Source of the DNA: Brevibacterium pigmentatum
GTDB lineage: Bacteria; Actinomycetota; Actinomycetes; Actinomycetales; Brevibacteriaceae
Assembly (NCBI RefSeq): GCF_011617465.1
Contig: NZ_CP050153.1
Location: 1,984,001 to 2,048,000 of the forward strand
Direction of reading: 5' to 3'
DNA length: 64,000 nt
The notes below the pieces were generated by a model. The model saw nothing but the letters and a program-made list of their open reading frames with translations. It was not told where the DNA came from and searched no databases. A program made the translations under genes and the position numbers. Of this stretch, positions 45,972-59,702 are shown piece after piece; within the stretch, counting starts at the first letter, position 1, and every line of letters begins with the position of its first letter.

Positions 45972-47177
45972 CTAGTTGGAGGACACGGCGCGCAGCAGAT
46001 CCTCGGCGCGGTCCGTGACCTCCCAGGTGAAGTTCGGAAGTTCGCGGCCGAAGTGGCCGTAGGTCGAGGTCTGCGAGTAGATCGGGCGCAGCAGATCGAG
46101 TTCCTGGATGATCATGGCCGGGCGCAGGTCGAAGACCTCGCGGATGGCTCGGGAGATCGCATTCGGATCGACCTTCTCGGTTCCGAAGGTCTCGACGTAC
46201 AGGCCCATCGGGTCGACACGTCCGATCGCATAGGACACCTGCACTTCGGCACGGTCGGCGAGACCGGCGGCGACGACGTTCTTCGCCACCCAGCGCATCG
46301 CGTAGGCTGCGGAGCGGTCGACCTTCGAGGGATCCTTGCCGGAGAACGCACCGCCTCCGTGGCGGGAGAATCCGCCGTAGGTGTCGACGATGATCTTCCG
46401 CCCGGTCAGACCGGCATCGCCCATCGGCCCGCCCGTGACGAAGGGACCGGCGGGGTTGATGTGGATGTTCGCGCCCGAGGTGTCGAGACCGGAATTCGCG
46501 ATCACCGGATCGATGACGAGTTCCTTGATCTCAGTGTGCAGCTGGGACTGGCTGGTGTCCGCCGAGTGCTGGGTGGAGACGACGACGTTCTCGATCGATA
46601 CGGCTTCGTCCCCGTCGTAGCCCAAGGTCAGCTGCGTCTTGCCATCGGGGCGCAGGTAGTCGAGGCGACCGGACTTGCGCACCTCTGAGAGCTGCTCGGC
46701 CATCCGGGAGGCCAGGTGGATGGGCAGGGGCATGAGCACGTCGGTGGAGTTGTCGGCATAGCCGAACATCAGCCCCTGGTCTCCGGCGCCGAGGCTCGTA
46801 CCGTGGTCGGAGGATTCGACGGCTTCGCGGAAGTCCAACGGGTTCGTCACACCGGAGTGGATGTCCGTGGACTGGCTGCCGATGGACACGGAGACTCCGC
46901 AGGAATGTCCGTCGAAGCCGGTGTCCGAGGAGTCGTAGCCGATTCCGGTGATGAGGCTGCGCACAATTCCGGCGACATCGGCATAGGCGGCAGTATTCAC
47001 CTCACCGGCGACGTGGACGAGTCCGGTGGTGACCATGGTCTCCACGGCCACTTTGGCGTTGGGGTCCTGACGGAGCAGGTCGTCGAGCACCGCATCGCTG
47101 ATCTGGTCGCAGATCTTGTCGGGATGTCCCTCGGTGACGGACTCGGATGAGAAGAAACGCAGATTTGTGTGTGTCAC
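45972..47177 (-). CDS. metK: S-adenosylmethionine synthetase
   Basis: 401 aa. It makes AdoMet from methionine and ATP. Seen: [22 protein letters not shown], the signature [12 protein letters not shown], the P-loop-like [19 protein letters not shown], and [11 protein letters not shown]. The length is usual for the family. It overlaps the end of coaBC by 4 nt, so translation is coupled. Confidence 0.98.
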   Translation of the reverse strand: MTHTNLRFFSSESVTEGHPDKICDQISDAVLDDLLRQDPNAKVAVETMVTTGLVHVAGEVNTAAYADVAGIVRSLITGIGYDSSDTGFDGHSCGVSVSIGSQSTDIHSGVTNPLDFREAVESSDHGTSLGAGDQGLMFGYADNSTDVLMPLPIHLASRMAEQLSEVRKSGRLDYLRPDGKTQLTLGYDGDEAVSIENVVVSTQHSADTSQSQLHTEIKELVIDPVIANSGLDTSGANIHINPAGPFVTGGPMGDAGLTGRKIIVDTYGGFSRHGGGAFSGKDPSKVDRSAAYAMRWVAKNVVAAGLADRAEVQVSYAIGRVDPMGLYVETFGTEKVDPNAISRAIREVFDLRPAMIIQELDLLRPIYSQTSTYGHFGRELPNFTWEVTDRAEDLLRAVSSN

Positions 47178-48454
47178 GTTGTCGATTCTACGTGGGTGAA
47201 CTGGTCGGACACGGCCGCGATGACCTTTTGTGAAACATGGTCCTTCGACCCGTGGAATTCCTCGCCGACGGCGATGTCACCGCGCTCGGCGGAGATGATC
47301 TGGACCATGGTGTCGTCGTGGCCGAAGGCACGGTCGTCGGAGACGTCGTTGAACACGAGCAGGTCGACGCCCTTGCGTTGGAATTTGGACCGTGCGTAAT
47401 CGAGGGCGGTTGTGCCGGCGTCACCGGTCTCGGCGGCGAATCCGACGATGATCTGCTCGCGAAGGCCGGTCTGCCGACTGCGCTCGTCGACGAGACCGCG
47501 CAAGATGTCCGGGTTCTGCACGAGCCGCAGGGTGAGCCCTTCGTCTCCGGACTTCTTCATCTTCGAGTCCGTGGTCTCGGCGGGTCGGTAGTCGGCGACT
47601 GCGGCGGCCATGATGATGGCATCGGCGCGCATCTGGGCCGAGTGCATCGCCTCCTGCAGTTCCAGGGTGGATTCGACCTGGGTGATCGTGATGTCACTGG
47701 GCAGTCCCGACAGCAGTCCGGTATCGATGTTCGCGGCGACGAGTTCGACGTGGGCGCCGGCGGCATGGGCCGCCTTTGCCAGGGCGATGCCCTGTTTGCC
47801 CGAGGAGCGGTTGCCGAGGAAGCGGACGGGGTCGAGCGGCTCTCGGGTGCCGCCGGCGCTGATGACGATGCGGCGGCCGGACAGGTCACCGCGCAGGTCG
47901 GATGCCGTGCTCACGGGATCGTTCGCGGAGGCGTTCTTGACCGAGAGTGCATAGTCGACGATGTCTTCGGGCTCCGGCAGGCGTCCGGGACCGGAATCGG
48001 GTCCTGTGAGGCGTCCGACAGCAGGGTCGAGGACGTGGATGCCGCGGGAGCGCAAGGTTGCGATATTGGCCACGGTGGCGGGATTGAGCCACATCTCCGT
48101 GTGCATGGCCGGGGCCACGACCACCTCGGCGGTGGTGGTGAGCACGGAGGCGGTGAGCAGATCGTCTGCCCGTCCGGCGGCGATCTTCGCGATGAGATCG
48201 GCGGTCGCCGGGGCGATGATGACGAGTTCGGCCTCCTGCCCGATCCGGACATGGTTGACGGTGTCGATCTCGTCGAAGACGTCGGTGGTCACCGTCTGCC
48301 CGGACAGGGCTTCGAGGGTGGGGCCGCCGATGAATTTCAGCGCGTTGGCCGTGGGCACGACCTTGACGCTGTGGCCGAGGTCCCGGAGTCGCCGGATGAT
48401 GTGTGCCGCTTTGTAGGCGGCGATCCCACCGGCGACGCCGAGTACGATTCTCAC
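47174..48454 (-). CDS. coaBC: Bifunctional phosphopantothenoylcysteine decarboxylase/synthetase
   Basis: 426 aa, two steps of CoA synthesis. The N-terminal flavoprotein CoaC (~1-180) shows [20 protein letters not shown], the active His in DTVNHVRI, and [12 protein letters not shown], where the usual PAMN is PAMH. The C-terminal CoaB (~195-426) shows [28 protein letters not shown] and a CTP-dependent synthetase fold. It overlaps rpoZ and metK by 4 nt each. Confidence 0.96.
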   Translation of the reverse strand: MRIVLGVAGGIAAYKAAHIIRRLRDLGHSVKVVPTANALKFIGGPTLEALSGQTVTTDVFDEIDTVNHVRIGQEAELVIIAPATADLIAKIAAGRADDLLTASVLTTTAEVVVAPAMHTEMWLNPATVANIATLRSRGIHVLDPAVGRLTGPDSGPGRLPEPEDIVDYALSVKNASANDPVSTASDLRGDLSGRRIVISAGGTREPLDPVRFLGNRSSGKQGIALAKAAHAAGAHVELVAANIDTGLLSGLPSDITITQVESTLELQEAMHSAQMRADAIIMAAAVADYRPAETTDSKMKKSGDEGLTLRLVQNPDILRGLVDERSRQTGLREQIIVGFAAETGDAGTTALDYARSKFQRKGVDLLVFNDVSDDRAFGHDDTMVQIISAERGDIAVGEEFHGSKDHVSQKVIAAVSDQFTHVESTT

Positions 48455-48798
48455 TGGTCGCTGAAGTCGATCGCGCCGTCGTTGCTCACGGGAGCGGTGG
48501 CTTCGGCCTCGGGTGCGGCCTGGATGAAGTCGGCTTCGGAGACCTCGCGGGCGACGATCTTCGACTCGTTGACCTCACGCAGAGCGATCGACAGAGGCTT
48601 CTCGTTGGTGCCGGGCGTGACGAGCGGACCGACGTTCTCGAGCAGTCCCTCCTGCAGCTGGGCGTAGTAGGAGTTGATCTGACGGGCGCGCTTTGCCGCG
48701 ATCGAGACCAGTTCGTACTTCGAACCGGTGACGTTGAGCAGATCGTCGATCGGAGGATTAGTGATGCCTTCAGGCTGTGCGGGCAAGGAGATTCCCAT
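48451..48798 (-). CDS. rpoZ: RNA polymerase omega subunit
   Basis: 115 aa. Seen: [27 protein letters not shown], the conserved core that chaperones the beta' subunit, and an acidic Ala/Glu-rich tail. The ATG directly follows the gmk TAG, with no bases between, and the gene overlaps coaBC by 4 nt. The gmk-rpoZ-coaBC-metK order is the standard actinobacterial one. Confidence 0.95.
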   Translation of the reverse strand: MGISLPAQPEGITNPPIDDLLNVTGSKYELVSIAAKRARQINSYYAQLQEGLLENVGPLVTPGTNEKPLSIALREVNESKIVAREVSEADFIQAAPEAEATAPVSNDGAIDFSDQ

Positions 48799-49362
48799 CT
48801 AATCGGAGGTGGATATACCCATCAATGATAGGAGTTCTTCGGCCGCAGTGCGAACGTGGTCGTTCACGATGGTCACGTCGAACTCCGATTCCGCGGCCAA
48901 TTCGCGTTTCGCGGTGGCCAGGCGCCGTTCCTGCTCCTCCTCCGTTTCGGTGCCGCGACCGGTCAGTCGGGAGACGAGTTCCTCCCAGCTGGGCGGGGCG
49001 AGGAAGACGAAGCGGGCGTCGGGCATCTTCTCTTTGACCTGGCGGGCGCCCTGCAGGTCGATCTCGAGCAGCGCTGGAATCCCCTGTTCGAGCTTCTCCT
49101 CCACCGGCGCCGAGGGTGTGCCGTACCGGTGGCGTCCGTGGACGACGGCGTATTCGAGCAGCCGGCCCTCGGCGATGAGGGCGTCGAAGGCGTCGTCGGT
49201 GAGGAAGTGATAATGGACACCATCGATCTCTCCGGGGCGCCGGGGCCTGGTCGTGGCCGACACGGAGAACCAGACCTCGGGGTGGTTCTGCCGAATATAG
49301 GTGCTGATGGTGCCTTTTCCGACGGCGGTCGGACCCGCGAGGACGGTGAGTCGATTATTCAC
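48799..49362 (-). CDS. gmk: Guanylate kinase
   Basis: 187 aa. It phosphorylates GMP to GDP. Seen: Walker [12 protein letters not shown] near the N-terminus (the usual GPSGVGKGT with Ser-Gly changed to Thr-Ala), GMP-binding [34 protein letters not shown] and [20 protein letters not shown]. The start is GTG at 49362, 19 nt after the mihF stop; no strong ribosome binding site is seen. Confidence 0.96.
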   Translation of the reverse strand: MNNRLTVLAGPTAVGKGTISTYIRQNHPEVWFSVSATTRPRRPGEIDGVHYHFLTDDAFDALIAEGRLLEYAVVHGRHRYGTPSAPVEEKLEQGIPALLEIDLQGARQVKEKMPDARFVFLAPPSWEELVSRLTGRGTETEEEQERRLATAKRELAAESEFDVTIVNDHVRTAAEELLSLMGISTSD

Positions 49363-49381
49363 AGATCTGAGGTTGTCACAC

Positions 49382-49693
49382 TCAGGAATATTTCTCCAAC
49401 AGGGCGGACTTCTGGTGCACGCCCAGACCCTTGATCCGCCGGGAGGTGGCGATGCCGACCTCTTCCATGGCGGCCTCGGCTCGCCGGTCGCCGACTCCGG
49501 GCAGAGCCCTGAGCAGATCGAGCACACGCATCTTCGCGAGTGCTTCGTCGTCTGCCGCCTTCTTGAGCACGGCCGCGAGATCGGTATCGCCGGTCTTCAG
49601 CGCCGACTTGACTTCGGCTCGTGCCTGACGCGCCTTGAACGCTTTGTCCAACGCAGCGGAACGCTGTTGCGGGGTCAACGGTTCGAGTGCCAC
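49382..49693 (-). CDS. mihF: Actinobacterial integration host factor (mIHF)
   Basis: 103 aa nucleoid-associated DNA-bending protein unrelated to enterobacterial IHF. Seen: N-terminal helices [18 protein letters not shown], then the helix-two-turn-helix [20 protein letters not shown], followed by [20 protein letters not shown], the DNA-binding core. GTG at 49693 has GAGGAG six nt upstream. It heads the mihF-gmk-rpoZ-coaBC-metK run; the mihF-gmk pairing is conserved in actinomycetes. Confidence 0.95.
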   Translation of the reverse strand: MALEPLTPQQRSAALDKAFKARQARAEVKSALKTGDTDLAAVLKKAADDEALAKMRVLDLLRALPGVGDRRAEAAMEEVGIATSRRIKGLGVHQKSALLEKYS

Positions 49694-49732
49694 TTTGTCT
49701 CCTCTGTCACCATGAACGGGCAGGTAGGGAAG

Positions 49733-49751
49733 TTGTCTCAGTCTAAGACAA
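49733..49751 (-). promoter_or_regulatory. Inverted repeat over the probable mihF promoter
   Basis: TTGTCT and AGACAA flank 7 nt; the central bases include TAGACT (49740-49745 on the minus strand), a plausible -10 box 46 bp before the mihF start. The symmetric arms on both sides of the box would suit a repressor site. The rest of the ~176-bp gap to pyrF holds only a weak CCGAC/GTCGG hairpin. Confidence 0.45.
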
Positions 49752-49869
49752 AATCCCTGCCGAGAGGCGATATGAGCCGAAATTTGTGGCACGGCGAGCC
49801 GGATTCCACCCGTCGAACGACTACCGATTCGGGCGACCACGGACCGACCTGCGGTCGGCACACCGGTGC

Positions 49870-50714
49870 TCAGACCGCTGCCGTCAGCTCACGATTGAGC
49901 GCGGCTGCCGCATCAGCCAGACCATCGGGTCCGGCACCGAGTACGGCCCGGGACGCGGTGGCGAGCACCTGTCCCGACGTCAGGGCTCGGTCGCCGAAGA
50001 CCGCGCGCAGCTCGGGCAGACCGGCGCCCTGTGCGCCGACACCCGGGGCGAGGATCGGTCCCCCGCAGTCGCTGGGGTCGAACCCGAGGTCTCGTGCGGC
50101 CGTGCCGATGGTCGCTCCGACGACGAGCCCGAAGGGACCGAGTTCCTCGTTCGTCCCCAGTGCCTGAGCGTTGCGCGCCCGTACGCGGGACACGATCGAT
50201 CCCGCCACCGAATCGCCGTCTCGCACGGCGTGCTGGACCTCGGTGCCTTCCGGGTTCGAGGTCAGAGCAAGGACGAATATGCCCTTGCCATGAGCGGCCG
50301 CGAGCTCGAAGGCCGGTTCCAGGGCGCCGAACCCGAGGTAGGGCGAGACCGTGATCGAATCCGCGGCCAGCGCCGAGGCGGGGTCGAGGTAGGCCTTCGC
50401 ATAGGCGCCCATGGTCGACCCGATATCGCCGCGTTTGATGTCGAGGACGGTGAGCAGTCCGGCGTCCCCGGCCGCGGCCAGGGTCTCTTCGAGAGCGGCG
50501 ACTCCGGCGGAGCCGTACTGTTCGAAGAACGCGGACTGCGGTTTCACCGCGGCCACCGAGCCCTTGAGTTCGGAGACCGTGCGCAGGGCGAACTCCCGGA
50601 CGCCTGCGGCGGTGGCCGGCAGCCCCCAGGAGGACAGAAGATGCTCGTGCGGGTCGATGCCCACACACAGCGGTCCGTGCTCGTCCATGGCGGCCGCCAG
50701 CCGGGTGCCGAACA

Positions 50715-50715
<1 letters not shown>
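49870..50715 (-). CDS. pyrF: Orotidine 5'-phosphate decarboxylase (type 2)
   Basis: 281 aa. It makes UMP, the last step of the pathway in this operon. Seen: LCVGIDPHEHLL, VKPQSAFFEQYGSAG, the catalytic VLDIKRGDIGSTMGAYAKAY, SPYLGFGALEP and LAPGVGAQG, all typical of the long type 2 form. The ATG shares one base with the carB stop (TGATG), so translation is coupled. Confidence 0.96.
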
Positions 50716-53990
<3,275 letters not shown>

Positions 53991-54002
53991 GGGGTGTTCT
54001 CC

Positions 54003-55163
54003 TTAGGCCTGGGCAGCCGAATCGGCCTGGGAAGCGGACATGAGGTCGACGAAGCGATCGAACAGATAGCTCGAATCGTGCGGGCCGGCCGCAGCCTCGG
54101 GGTGGAATTGGACGGAGAAGGCGGGTATGTCGAGGCAGGCGAGTCCCTCGACGACATCGTCGTTGAGGCACACGTGGGAGACGGTCACCCGGCCGTAGTC
54201 GGCCTTGTGCGGAGCGATGGTCTCGCCCTTAAGCGGTGCGTCGACGGCGAAGCCGTGGTTCTGCGAGGTGATCTCGACCTTTCCGGTGGTCCGGTCCAGC
54301 ACGGGCACGTTGATGCCGCGGTGGCCGAAGGGCAGCTTATAGGTGCCGAAGCCCAGTGCCCGACCGAGCAGCTGGTTGCCGAAGCAGATGCCGAAGAACG
54401 GCAGACCCGCGTCGAGGACGGCGCGCAGCAGTTCGACCTGGTCGTCTGCAGTGGCGGGGTCGCCGGGACCGTTGGAGAAGAAGACTCCGTCGACGCCCAG
54501 GGCTCGGATCTCTTCGAAGCTGATCGACGACGGCAGCAGGTGGACGTCGATTCCGCGTTCGGTCAGTCGTTCGGGGGTCATCGATTTGATGCCGAGGTCG
54601 ACGGCGGCGACGCTGAACCTCTTCTCCCCCGTCGCGGGGATGAGCGTGGGTTCGGTGATCGAGACTTCGTCGACGAGGTTGGCTCCCGCCATCTGCGGGG
54701 AGGCCTGGACACGGGCGAGCAGCTCGGATTCGGGCGCCTCGGCGGCGGGTCCGGAGAAGATGCCCACGCGCATGGCGCCCTTGTCGCGCAGATGTCGGGT
54801 CAGGGCTCGGGTGTCGACGTCGGAGATTCCGACGATCCCGGACTCGGTCAGCCAATCGACGAGGTCGCCTTCGGACCGCCAGTTCGATGAGATCCGGGAG
54901 GCGTCGCGGACGACGTAGCCGGCGGCCCAGATCTGGGCGGATTCGTCATCGGTGCGGTTGATGCCGGTGTTGCCGATGTGCGGAGCGGCCTGGATGATGA
55001 TCTGTCGGTGGTACGACGGGTCGGTCAGCGTCTCCTGGTAGCCGGACATGGCGGTGACGAACACGGCCTCACCGGTGGTCTCGCCGAGGTGTCCGTAGGC
55101 GGATCCGTGGAAGGTCCGGCCGTCTTCGAGGACGAGGACGGCGGGGGTGGTTGAAAAGCTCAT
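54003..55163 (-). CDS. carA: Carbamoyl phosphate synthase small subunit
   Basis: 386 aa glutaminase subunit. Seen: N-terminal [36 protein letters not shown], and a class I amidotransferase domain with nucleophile Cys in [16 protein letters not shown] and the His/Glu pair in [17 protein letters not shown] at 55163 overlaps the preceding PH-type gene by 4 nt. Confidence 0.97.
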   Translation of the reverse strand: MSFSTTPAVLVLEDGRTFHGSAYGHLGETTGEAVFVTAMSGYQETLTDPSYHRQIIIQAAPHIGNTGINRTDDESAQIWAAGYVVRDASRISSNWRSEGDLVDWLTESGIVGISDVDTRALTRHLRDKGAMRVGIFSGPAAEAPESELLARVQASPQMAGANLVDEVSITEPTLIPATGEKRFSVAAVDLGIKSMTPERLTERGIDVHLLPSSISFEEIRALGVDGVFFSNGPGDPATADDQVELLRAVLDAGLPFFGICFGNQLLGRALGFGTYKLPFGHRGINVPVLDRTTGKVEITSQNHGFAVDAPLKGETIAPHKADYGRVTVSHVCLNDDVVEGLACLDIPAFSVQFHPEAAAGPHDSSYLFDRFVDLMSASQADSAAQA

Positions 55164-55654
55164 TGTGCCTCTTCGATCATTTCGCGGATGCGGTCGACGG
55201 TGGGGGTGGTGGATGCGGCGTAGCGGGCGCGGAAGCCCGTGTCGACGAGGGTGTCGCCGAGGTGCCAGGTGATGCGGATGATGCCTCCGCGTTCGACGAA
55301 CTTCCCGATCATCCCGTTCGTGGTGTCCACGGAGACGATGTCGCGGCGCGGGATGAGGAAGTCCTCGCGTCCGGCCAGGTCCATGATCACTCCCCCGTCG
55401 GTGACGACGAGTTCACCGGTGGTGCGGATGCCCAGACCGTGGACGGCGACGCGTTCGAGCGGATGGCCGGCCCTCGTCGTCGACACGTAGGAGCCTTCGA
55501 CGGGTTCGGACACGGCTTTGATGCCCATGTGGGGCTTCGGCGGGGTGGCGACCTCTGACTGGGCCTGTTTGCGTCGGCTCCATCCCCAGGCGATCGCGAC
55601 GATCACGACGAGGATGACTGCGGCGACGATGAGTGTGCCTACTGTGGTGTCCAT
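55160..55654 (-). CDS. Membrane-anchored PH-like protein of the pyr operon
   Basis: 164 aa. One N-terminal membrane helix (~6-26, ending [11 protein letters not shown]), then a soluble PH-like beta domain with [20 protein letters not shown] and [18 protein letters not shown] protein of this type, often annotated as a transporter without evidence, lies between pyrC and carA in many actinomycetes; its function is unknown. It overlaps pyrC by 16 nt and carA by 4 nt. The ATG at 55654 has a GCAGGAGCAAC ribosome binding site inside pyrC. Confidence 0.85.
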   Translation of the reverse strand: MDTTVGTLIVAAVILVVIVAIAWGWSRRKQAQSEVATPPKPHMGIKAVSEPVEGSYVSTTRAGHPLERVAVHGLGIRTTGELVVTDGGVIMDLAGREDFLIPRRDIVSVDTTNGMIGKFVERGGIIRITWHLGDTLVDTGFRARYAASTTPTVDRIREMIEEAQ

Positions 55655-56952
55655 GTTGCTCCTGCCGGGTGGGGTGTGGTGAGTGCCCCTGCGGCCAAGA
55701 CCCGGTGGCCGTAGAAGAAGGTGTCGGTGACCTTCGCGGTCACCTCGACGCCGGCGAAGGGGTTGTTGCGTCCCTTCGTGGCGTGGTCGCCGGGTTCGAT
55801 GCGGTGCGGTGCGGCCGGGTCGACGAGGACGATGTTCGCACTGGCCCCGACCTCGAGGCTGCCGTGTCCGGAGGCGCCGGTGACGCGGGCCGGGGCCGAA
55901 GACATCACACGGGCCACATCGCCGAAATCGAAGTCGAGTTCGGCCATGGCGGCGACGACGATGGACAGCGCGGACTCCATGCCGACCATGCCCATGGCCG
56001 CTGCGGTCCATTCGCTACATTTGTGTTCGGCGGTGTGTGGGGCATGGTCGGTGCCGACGACGTCGATCGTGCCATCTGCCAGGGCGGCCCGGAGCGCCTG
56101 CACGTCCTCATCGGTGCGCAGCGGCGGGTTGACCTTGTACACGGGGTCGAAGGTGCGCACGAGTTCGTCGGTGAGCATGAGATGGTGCGGCGTCACCTCG
56201 GCGGTCACGGCGATCCCCCGGGCCTTGGCCCAGCGGATGAGGTCGACGCTGCCGGCCGTGGACACATGGCAGATGTGCAGCCGGGACCCGACGTGTTCGG
56301 CCAGGAGCACATCGCGGGCGATGATCGACTCCTCGGCGACCGCGGGCCAGCCGGGCAGACCGAGTTCGGCCGAGACCGTTCCCTCATTCATCTGTGCGCC
56401 TTCGGTCAGGCGCGGTTCCTGTGCGTGCTGGGCGATGATTCCGTCGAAGGTCTTGACGTATTCGAGGGCGCGGCGCATGAGCAGCGGATCGGACACGCAG
56501 ATGCCGTCGTCGGAGAACATCCGCACGCGGGCACCCGAGCGTGCCATGGCCCCGAGTTCGGCGAGCTGCCGGCCTTCGAGACCGGTGGTCACGGCACCGA
56601 CGGGGACGACCTCGGTGAATCCGGCGGCGCGGCCGAGGCGGTGGACCTGTTCGACGACTCCTGCGGTGTCGGCCACGGGAGCGGTGTTGGCCATGGCATG
56701 GACACAGGTGAATCCGCCCGATGCCGCCGAACGGGATCCGGTGAGCACCGTCTCGGCGTCCTCTTTGCCCGGTTCGCGCAGGTGGGTGTGCATGTCGACG
56801 AATCCGGGCAGCGCCACGAGGCCCGCGGCCTCGACAGTCTCATATTCGCCTGCGCCCAGCAGCTCGGGATCGACGATGCGTCCGTCCTGGATCGCGATAT
56901 CGGCGACTCCGCGTCCGAGGACGTCGGCTCCGCGGATGAGGTAATCAGTCAT
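55639..56952 (-). CDS. pyrC: Dihydroorotase
   Basis: 437 aa zinc amidohydrolase closing carbamoyl aspartate to dihydroorotate. Seen: the metal motif [60 protein letters not shown] and [14 protein letters not shown] with the catalytic Asp. This is the class I form. It overlaps pyrB by 8 nt and the PH gene by 16 nt. Confidence 0.97.
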   Translation of the reverse strand: MTDYLIRGADVLGRGVADIAIQDGRIVDPELLGAGEYETVEAAGLVALPGFVDMHTHLREPGKEDAETVLTGSRSAASGGFTCVHAMANTAPVADTAGVVEQVHRLGRAAGFTEVVPVGAVTTGLEGRQLAELGAMARSGARVRMFSDDGICVSDPLLMRRALEYVKTFDGIIAQHAQEPRLTEGAQMNEGTVSAELGLPGWPAVAEESIIARDVLLAEHVGSRLHICHVSTAGSVDLIRWAKARGIAVTAEVTPHHLMLTDELVRTFDPVYKVNPPLRTDEDVQALRAALADGTIDVVGTDHAPHTAEHKCSEWTAAAMGMVGMESALSIVVAAMAELDFDFGDVARVMSSAPARVTGASGHGSLEVGASANIVLVDPAAPHRIEPGDHATKGRNNPFAGVEVTAKVTDTFFYGHRVLAAGALTTPHPAGATWTPQ

Positions 56953-57925
56953 TGGTCTCCTCCTGACCGGTCAGCAGACGGTAGAGGACCGCCATGCGCA
57001 CGCTCACTCCGTTCTCGACTTGGTCGAGGACGAGGGCGCGGGGTGAATCCGCTGCGGCAGCGGAGATCTCGAAACCGCGGTTCATGGGGCCCGGGTGCAT
57101 GATGAAGGTCGACTCCGGCAGGTCGGCCAGCCGGGCCGCGCTCAGTCCCCACAGGCGGGCGTATTCGCGTTCGTTGGGGAAGAAGGACTCGTGCATCCTC
57201 TCCTGCTGGACCCGCAGCATCATCACGGCGGCGAAGTCCTCGGTGCTCAGCGCCGAATCGAAGTCGAAGTGAACGGTCACCGGCCAGTTCTCCACTCCCC
57301 ACGGCAGGAGGGTGGGCGGGGCGATGAGATGGACGTCGGCGCCGAGGCGGGCGAGCAGGTGGACGTTCGACCGGGCCACACGGGAGTGCAGGATGTCTCC
57401 GACGATAGCGACCTTCGCGCCGTCCAGTCCCTGGCCGCGCGGTCCCCCGGACACCGGCCCCGAGGCGGGAACACCGGCCAAGGCCCGGCGCAGGGTGAAG
57501 GCGTCGAGCAGTGCCTGGGTCGGATGTTCGTGGGTGCCGTCGCCGGCGTTGACGACGGGGACGTCGATCCACCCGGTGTGAGCGAGACGGTGGGCGGTGC
57601 CGGCCCCCGAGTGGCGGACGACGATGGCGTCGGCGCCCATGGCCGAGATCGTCTGGATGGTGTCCTGGAGGCTCTCGCCCTTCGATACTGACGAGCCCTT
57701 CGCGGAGAAGTTGAGAACATCGGCCGAGAGCCGTTTGGCTGCGGCTTCGAAGGACAGCCGGGTGCGCGTGGAATCTTCGAAGAACAGGTTGACCACGGTG
57801 CGTCCGCGCAGCACGGGCAGCTTCTTGACCTCTCGTTCGGAGACGAGGGTCATCTCCTCGGCGATGTCGAGGATGCCGATGGCATCGTCTCGGCTGAGCG
57901 AAGTGGTGTCGAGCAGATGCTTCAT
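56945..57925 (-). CDS. pyrB: Aspartate carbamoyltransferase
   Basis: 326 aa catalytic subunit joining carbamoyl phosphate and aspartate. Seen: [20 protein letters not shown] with the STRTR phosphate site, [44 protein letters not shown] and [11 protein letters not shown], ending with MHPGPMNRG. There is a small loop insertion (~150-165, [14 protein letters not shown]). No pyrI regulatory subunit is seen. It overlaps pyrR and pyrC by 4 and 8 nt. Confidence 0.97.
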   Translation of the reverse strand: MKHLLDTTSLSRDDAIGILDIAEEMTLVSEREVKKLPVLRGRTVVNLFFEDSTRTRLSFEAAAKRLSADVLNFSAKGSSVSKGESLQDTIQTISAMGADAIVVRHSGAGTAHRLAHTGWIDVPVVNAGDGTHEHPTQALLDAFTLRRALAGVPASGPVSGGPRGQGLDGAKVAIVGDILHSRVARSNVHLLARLGADVHLIAPPTLLPWGVENWPVTVHFDFDSALSTEDFAAVMMLRVQQERMHESFFPNEREYARLWGLSAARLADLPESTFIMHPGPMNRGFEISAAAADSPRALVLDQVENGVSVRMAVLYRLLTGQEETND

Positions 57926-58473
57926 TCGCGGCCTCCCGAGATGCTCACGGAGTCGTCACCGTCGGTTTCGGTGAGAGCGACGTTGACGCGTTCGCTGCTC
58001 GACGTCGGCAGGTTCTTGCCCACATGGTCGGCGCGGATCGGCAGGTCCCGGTGACCGCGGTCGACGAGGACCGCGAGGCGGACCTTAGCGGGGCGACCGA
58101 CATCGGCGAGAGCATCGAGAGCGGCGCGGATGGTGCGTCCGGAGAAGAGCACATCGTCGACGAGGACGACGGTCTTCGCATCGATTCCCGCGGTCGGGAT
58201 GGAGGTGGGTTCGGGTGCCCGGTAGGAGCCGCCGCGCAGATCGTCGCGGTACATCGTGATGTCGAGGCTGCCGGCCAGTTCGGATGCGGTCTCCGGCTGC
58301 CCGGAGATGGAGGCGATCGCCTCGGCGAGTCGGTGGGCCAGCGGGACTCCGCGGCGTGGGATGCCTAAGAGGACGAGGTCGTCGCTGCCCTTGTTGGATT
58401 CGATGATCTCGTGCGCGATGCGGGTGATCGCCCGCGAGATATCGGGGGCGTCCAGCACTGTTCGCTGTGTCAT
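57922..58473 (-). CDS. pyrR: PyrR, pyrimidine operon regulator and uracil phosphoribosyltransferase
   Basis: 183 aa. PyrR binds pyr mRNA when UMP is high and has UPRTase activity. Seen: [28 protein letters not shown], the PRPP loop [19 protein letters not shown] and the strand [18 protein letters not shown] at 58473 has AGAAGGGG upstream, and that site is part of the PyrR-binding hairpin, so it likely limits its own translation. It is first of seven coupled genes making UMP precursors. Confidence 0.96.
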   Translation of the reverse strand: MTQRTVLDAPDISRAITRIAHEIIESNKGSDDLVLLGIPRRGVPLAHRLAEAIASISGQPETASELAGSLDITMYRDDLRGGSYRAPEPTSIPTAGIDAKTVVLVDDVLFSGRTIRAALDALADVGRPAKVRLAVLVDRGHRDLPIRADHVGKNLPTSSSERVNVALTETDGDDSVSISGGRE

Positions 58474-58477
58474 ATTT

Positions 58478-58509
58478 CCCCTTCTCCGCCTCTCTGGACG
58501 GTGGTTAAA
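58478..58509 (-). promoter_or_regulatory. PyrR-binding RNA element overlapping the pyrR ribosome binding site
   Basis: The minus-strand leader reads TTTAACCACCGTCCAGAGAG followed by GCGGAGAAGGGG. CCG and CGG close a loop containing TCCAGAGAGG, the conserved PyrR binding-loop sequence known from Bacillus pyr leaders. The 3' side carries the AGAAGGGG ribosome binding site of pyrR, 4 nt from the ATG. There is no room for antiterminator and terminator arms, so control should be translational, as reported for mycobacterial PyrR. Confidence 0.82.
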
Positions 58510-58525
58510 GGAGTGGTTCGATTCG

Positions 58526-58531
58526 ATTGTA
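58526..58531 (-). promoter_or_regulatory. -10 box of the pyr operon promoter
   Basis: TACAAT on the minus strand, five of six bases matching consensus. It predicts a leader of about 45 nt that is mostly the PyrR-binding element. No good -35 box is seen. Confidence 0.6.
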
Positions 58532-58555
58532 GACCCGGTGGGATGCCGACCGGAG

Positions 58556-58580
58556 GGCGGGTCCGGAATCCGGACCCGCC
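58556..58580 (-). terminator. Terminator after nusB
   Basis: A perfect 11-bp stem, GGCGGGTCCGG (58556-58566) with CCGGACCCGCC (58570-58580), and an AAT loop, starting 3 nt after the nusB stop. No U-tract. It separates the aro-efp-nusB run from the pyr operon. Confidence 0.8.
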
Positions 58581-58583
58581 GGC

Positions 58584-58994
58584 TCAGATGAGTGTCGGTT
58601 TGACGTCGAGGATGCGGGAGAGCAGCCCCGAGACGAATCCGGGAGAGTCATCTGTGGAGAACTGTCGGGCCAGGGACACGGCCTCGTCGATGGCCACCTT
58701 GTCGGGTACCTCGTCGTTGAACAGCATCTCCCAGGTTCCGATCTCCAGCAGCGACCGGTCGACGGCCGGCATCCGGTCCAGGGTCCAACCTTCTGAGTAG
58801 GTGGAGATGATCTCGTCGATCTCCGCCTGCTTCTCGGTGATGCCCTTGACGATCTCGACCGCATATTCCTTCATCGGATAGTCGGGATCGTTCGACCGCA
58901 TGGTGACGAGTTCATCCATGGCCAGCCGACGCTGCCCGGCTTCGAAGAGCAGCTCGAGAGCCCGGCGACGGGCTCGGGTACGTGCCGATGCCAC
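58584..58994 (-). CDS. nusB: Transcription antitermination factor NusB
   Basis: 136 aa all-helical protein that binds boxA RNA with S10 during rRNA transcription. Seen: N-terminal [50 protein letters not shown] and [22 protein letters not shown] at 58994 directly follows the efp TAA stop, so the two are coupled. efp-nusB is a conserved pair. Confidence 0.96.
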   Translation of the reverse strand: MASARTRARRRALELLFEAGQRRLAMDELVTMRSNDPDYPMKEYAVEIVKGITEKQAEIDEIISTYSEGWTLDRMPAVDRSLLEIGTWEMLFNDEVPDKVAIDEAVSLARQFSTDDSPGFVSGLLSRILDVKPTLI

Positions 58995-59555
58995 TTACTT
59001 GACGCGACCGAGGTAGTCGCCGCTGCGGGTGTCGACCTTGACCTTGACGCCCTCTTCGAGGAACAGGGGCACCTGGATCTCGTAGCCGGTCTCGAGCGTC
59101 GCCGGCTTCGAACCGCCGGTCGAACGGTCGCCCTGGAGTCCGGGTTCGGTGTGGGTGATGGTCAGTTCCACAGACGGCGGGAGCTCCACAGACAGCGGGA
59201 TGCCTTCGTGGAAGGAGATCTGCAGGTCCTGGTTCTCGAGCATGTAGTTCGCGGCGTCGCCGACGAGCTCTGCGGAGATGTTGACCTGATCGTAGTCCTG
59301 GGAGTCCATGAACACGTAGTCGGTGCCGTCATGGTAGAGGTACTGCATATCGCGACGGTCGACATTCGCGGTCTCGACCTTGGTGCCGGCGTTGAAGGTC
59401 TTGTCGATGATCTTGCCGGTCGTTACGCTCTTGAGCTTGGTGCGAACGAACGCCGGACCCTTACCGGGCTTGACGTGCTGGAATTCCAGCACCTGCCACA
59501 GGTGGTTGTCGAGGTTGAGCACAAGGCCGTTCTTCAGGTCGTTCGTTGTCGCCAC
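58995..59555 (-). CDS. efp: Elongation factor P
   Basis: 186 aa. It helps ribosomes stalled at proline runs. Seen: N-terminal [20 protein letters not shown], the loop [14 protein letters not shown] with the functional Lys at its tip (residue ~32, flanked by Pro-Gly and Gly-Pro), and C-terminal OB domains ending [11 protein letters not shown] at 59555 has AAGGA upstream; the frame extends to 59588 without a better start. Its leader of ~100 nt contains two hairpins. Confidence 0.96.
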   Translation of the reverse strand: MATTNDLKNGLVLNLDNHLWQVLEFQHVKPGKGPAFVRTKLKSVTTGKIIDKTFNAGTKVETANVDRRDMQYLYHDGTDYVFMDSQDYDQVNISAELVGDAANYMLENQDLQISFHEGIPLSVELPPSVELTITHTEPGLQGDRSTGGSKPATLETGYEIQVPLFLEEGVKVKVDTRSGDYLGRVK

Positions 59556-59582
59556 TAATTCGTCCTTCTTCGGTTCAGTCCT

Positions 59583-59667
59583 GATCACCGAATGGTGATC
59601 GCAGTCGGCAGTACGCGCCGCTCAGCCCCGGGTTCGGGGTCGACGAACGCGCCACTGGGCAAGTCTA
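59583..59667 (-). promoter_or_regulatory. efp promoter and hairpin-containing leader
   Basis: A TAGACT box (59662-59667, minus strand) is followed by a leader with two small hairpins: CCCCG/CGGGG (59626-59639) and a perfect GATCACC/GGTGATC with a 4-nt loop (59583-59600). The second sits about 27 nt before the GTG and could modulate ribosome access. No known riboswitch is recognised. Confidence 0.4.
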
Positions 59668-59702
59668 GCAAGATTGAGCGGGAGCCTTCCATCCGGGCGA
59701 GA

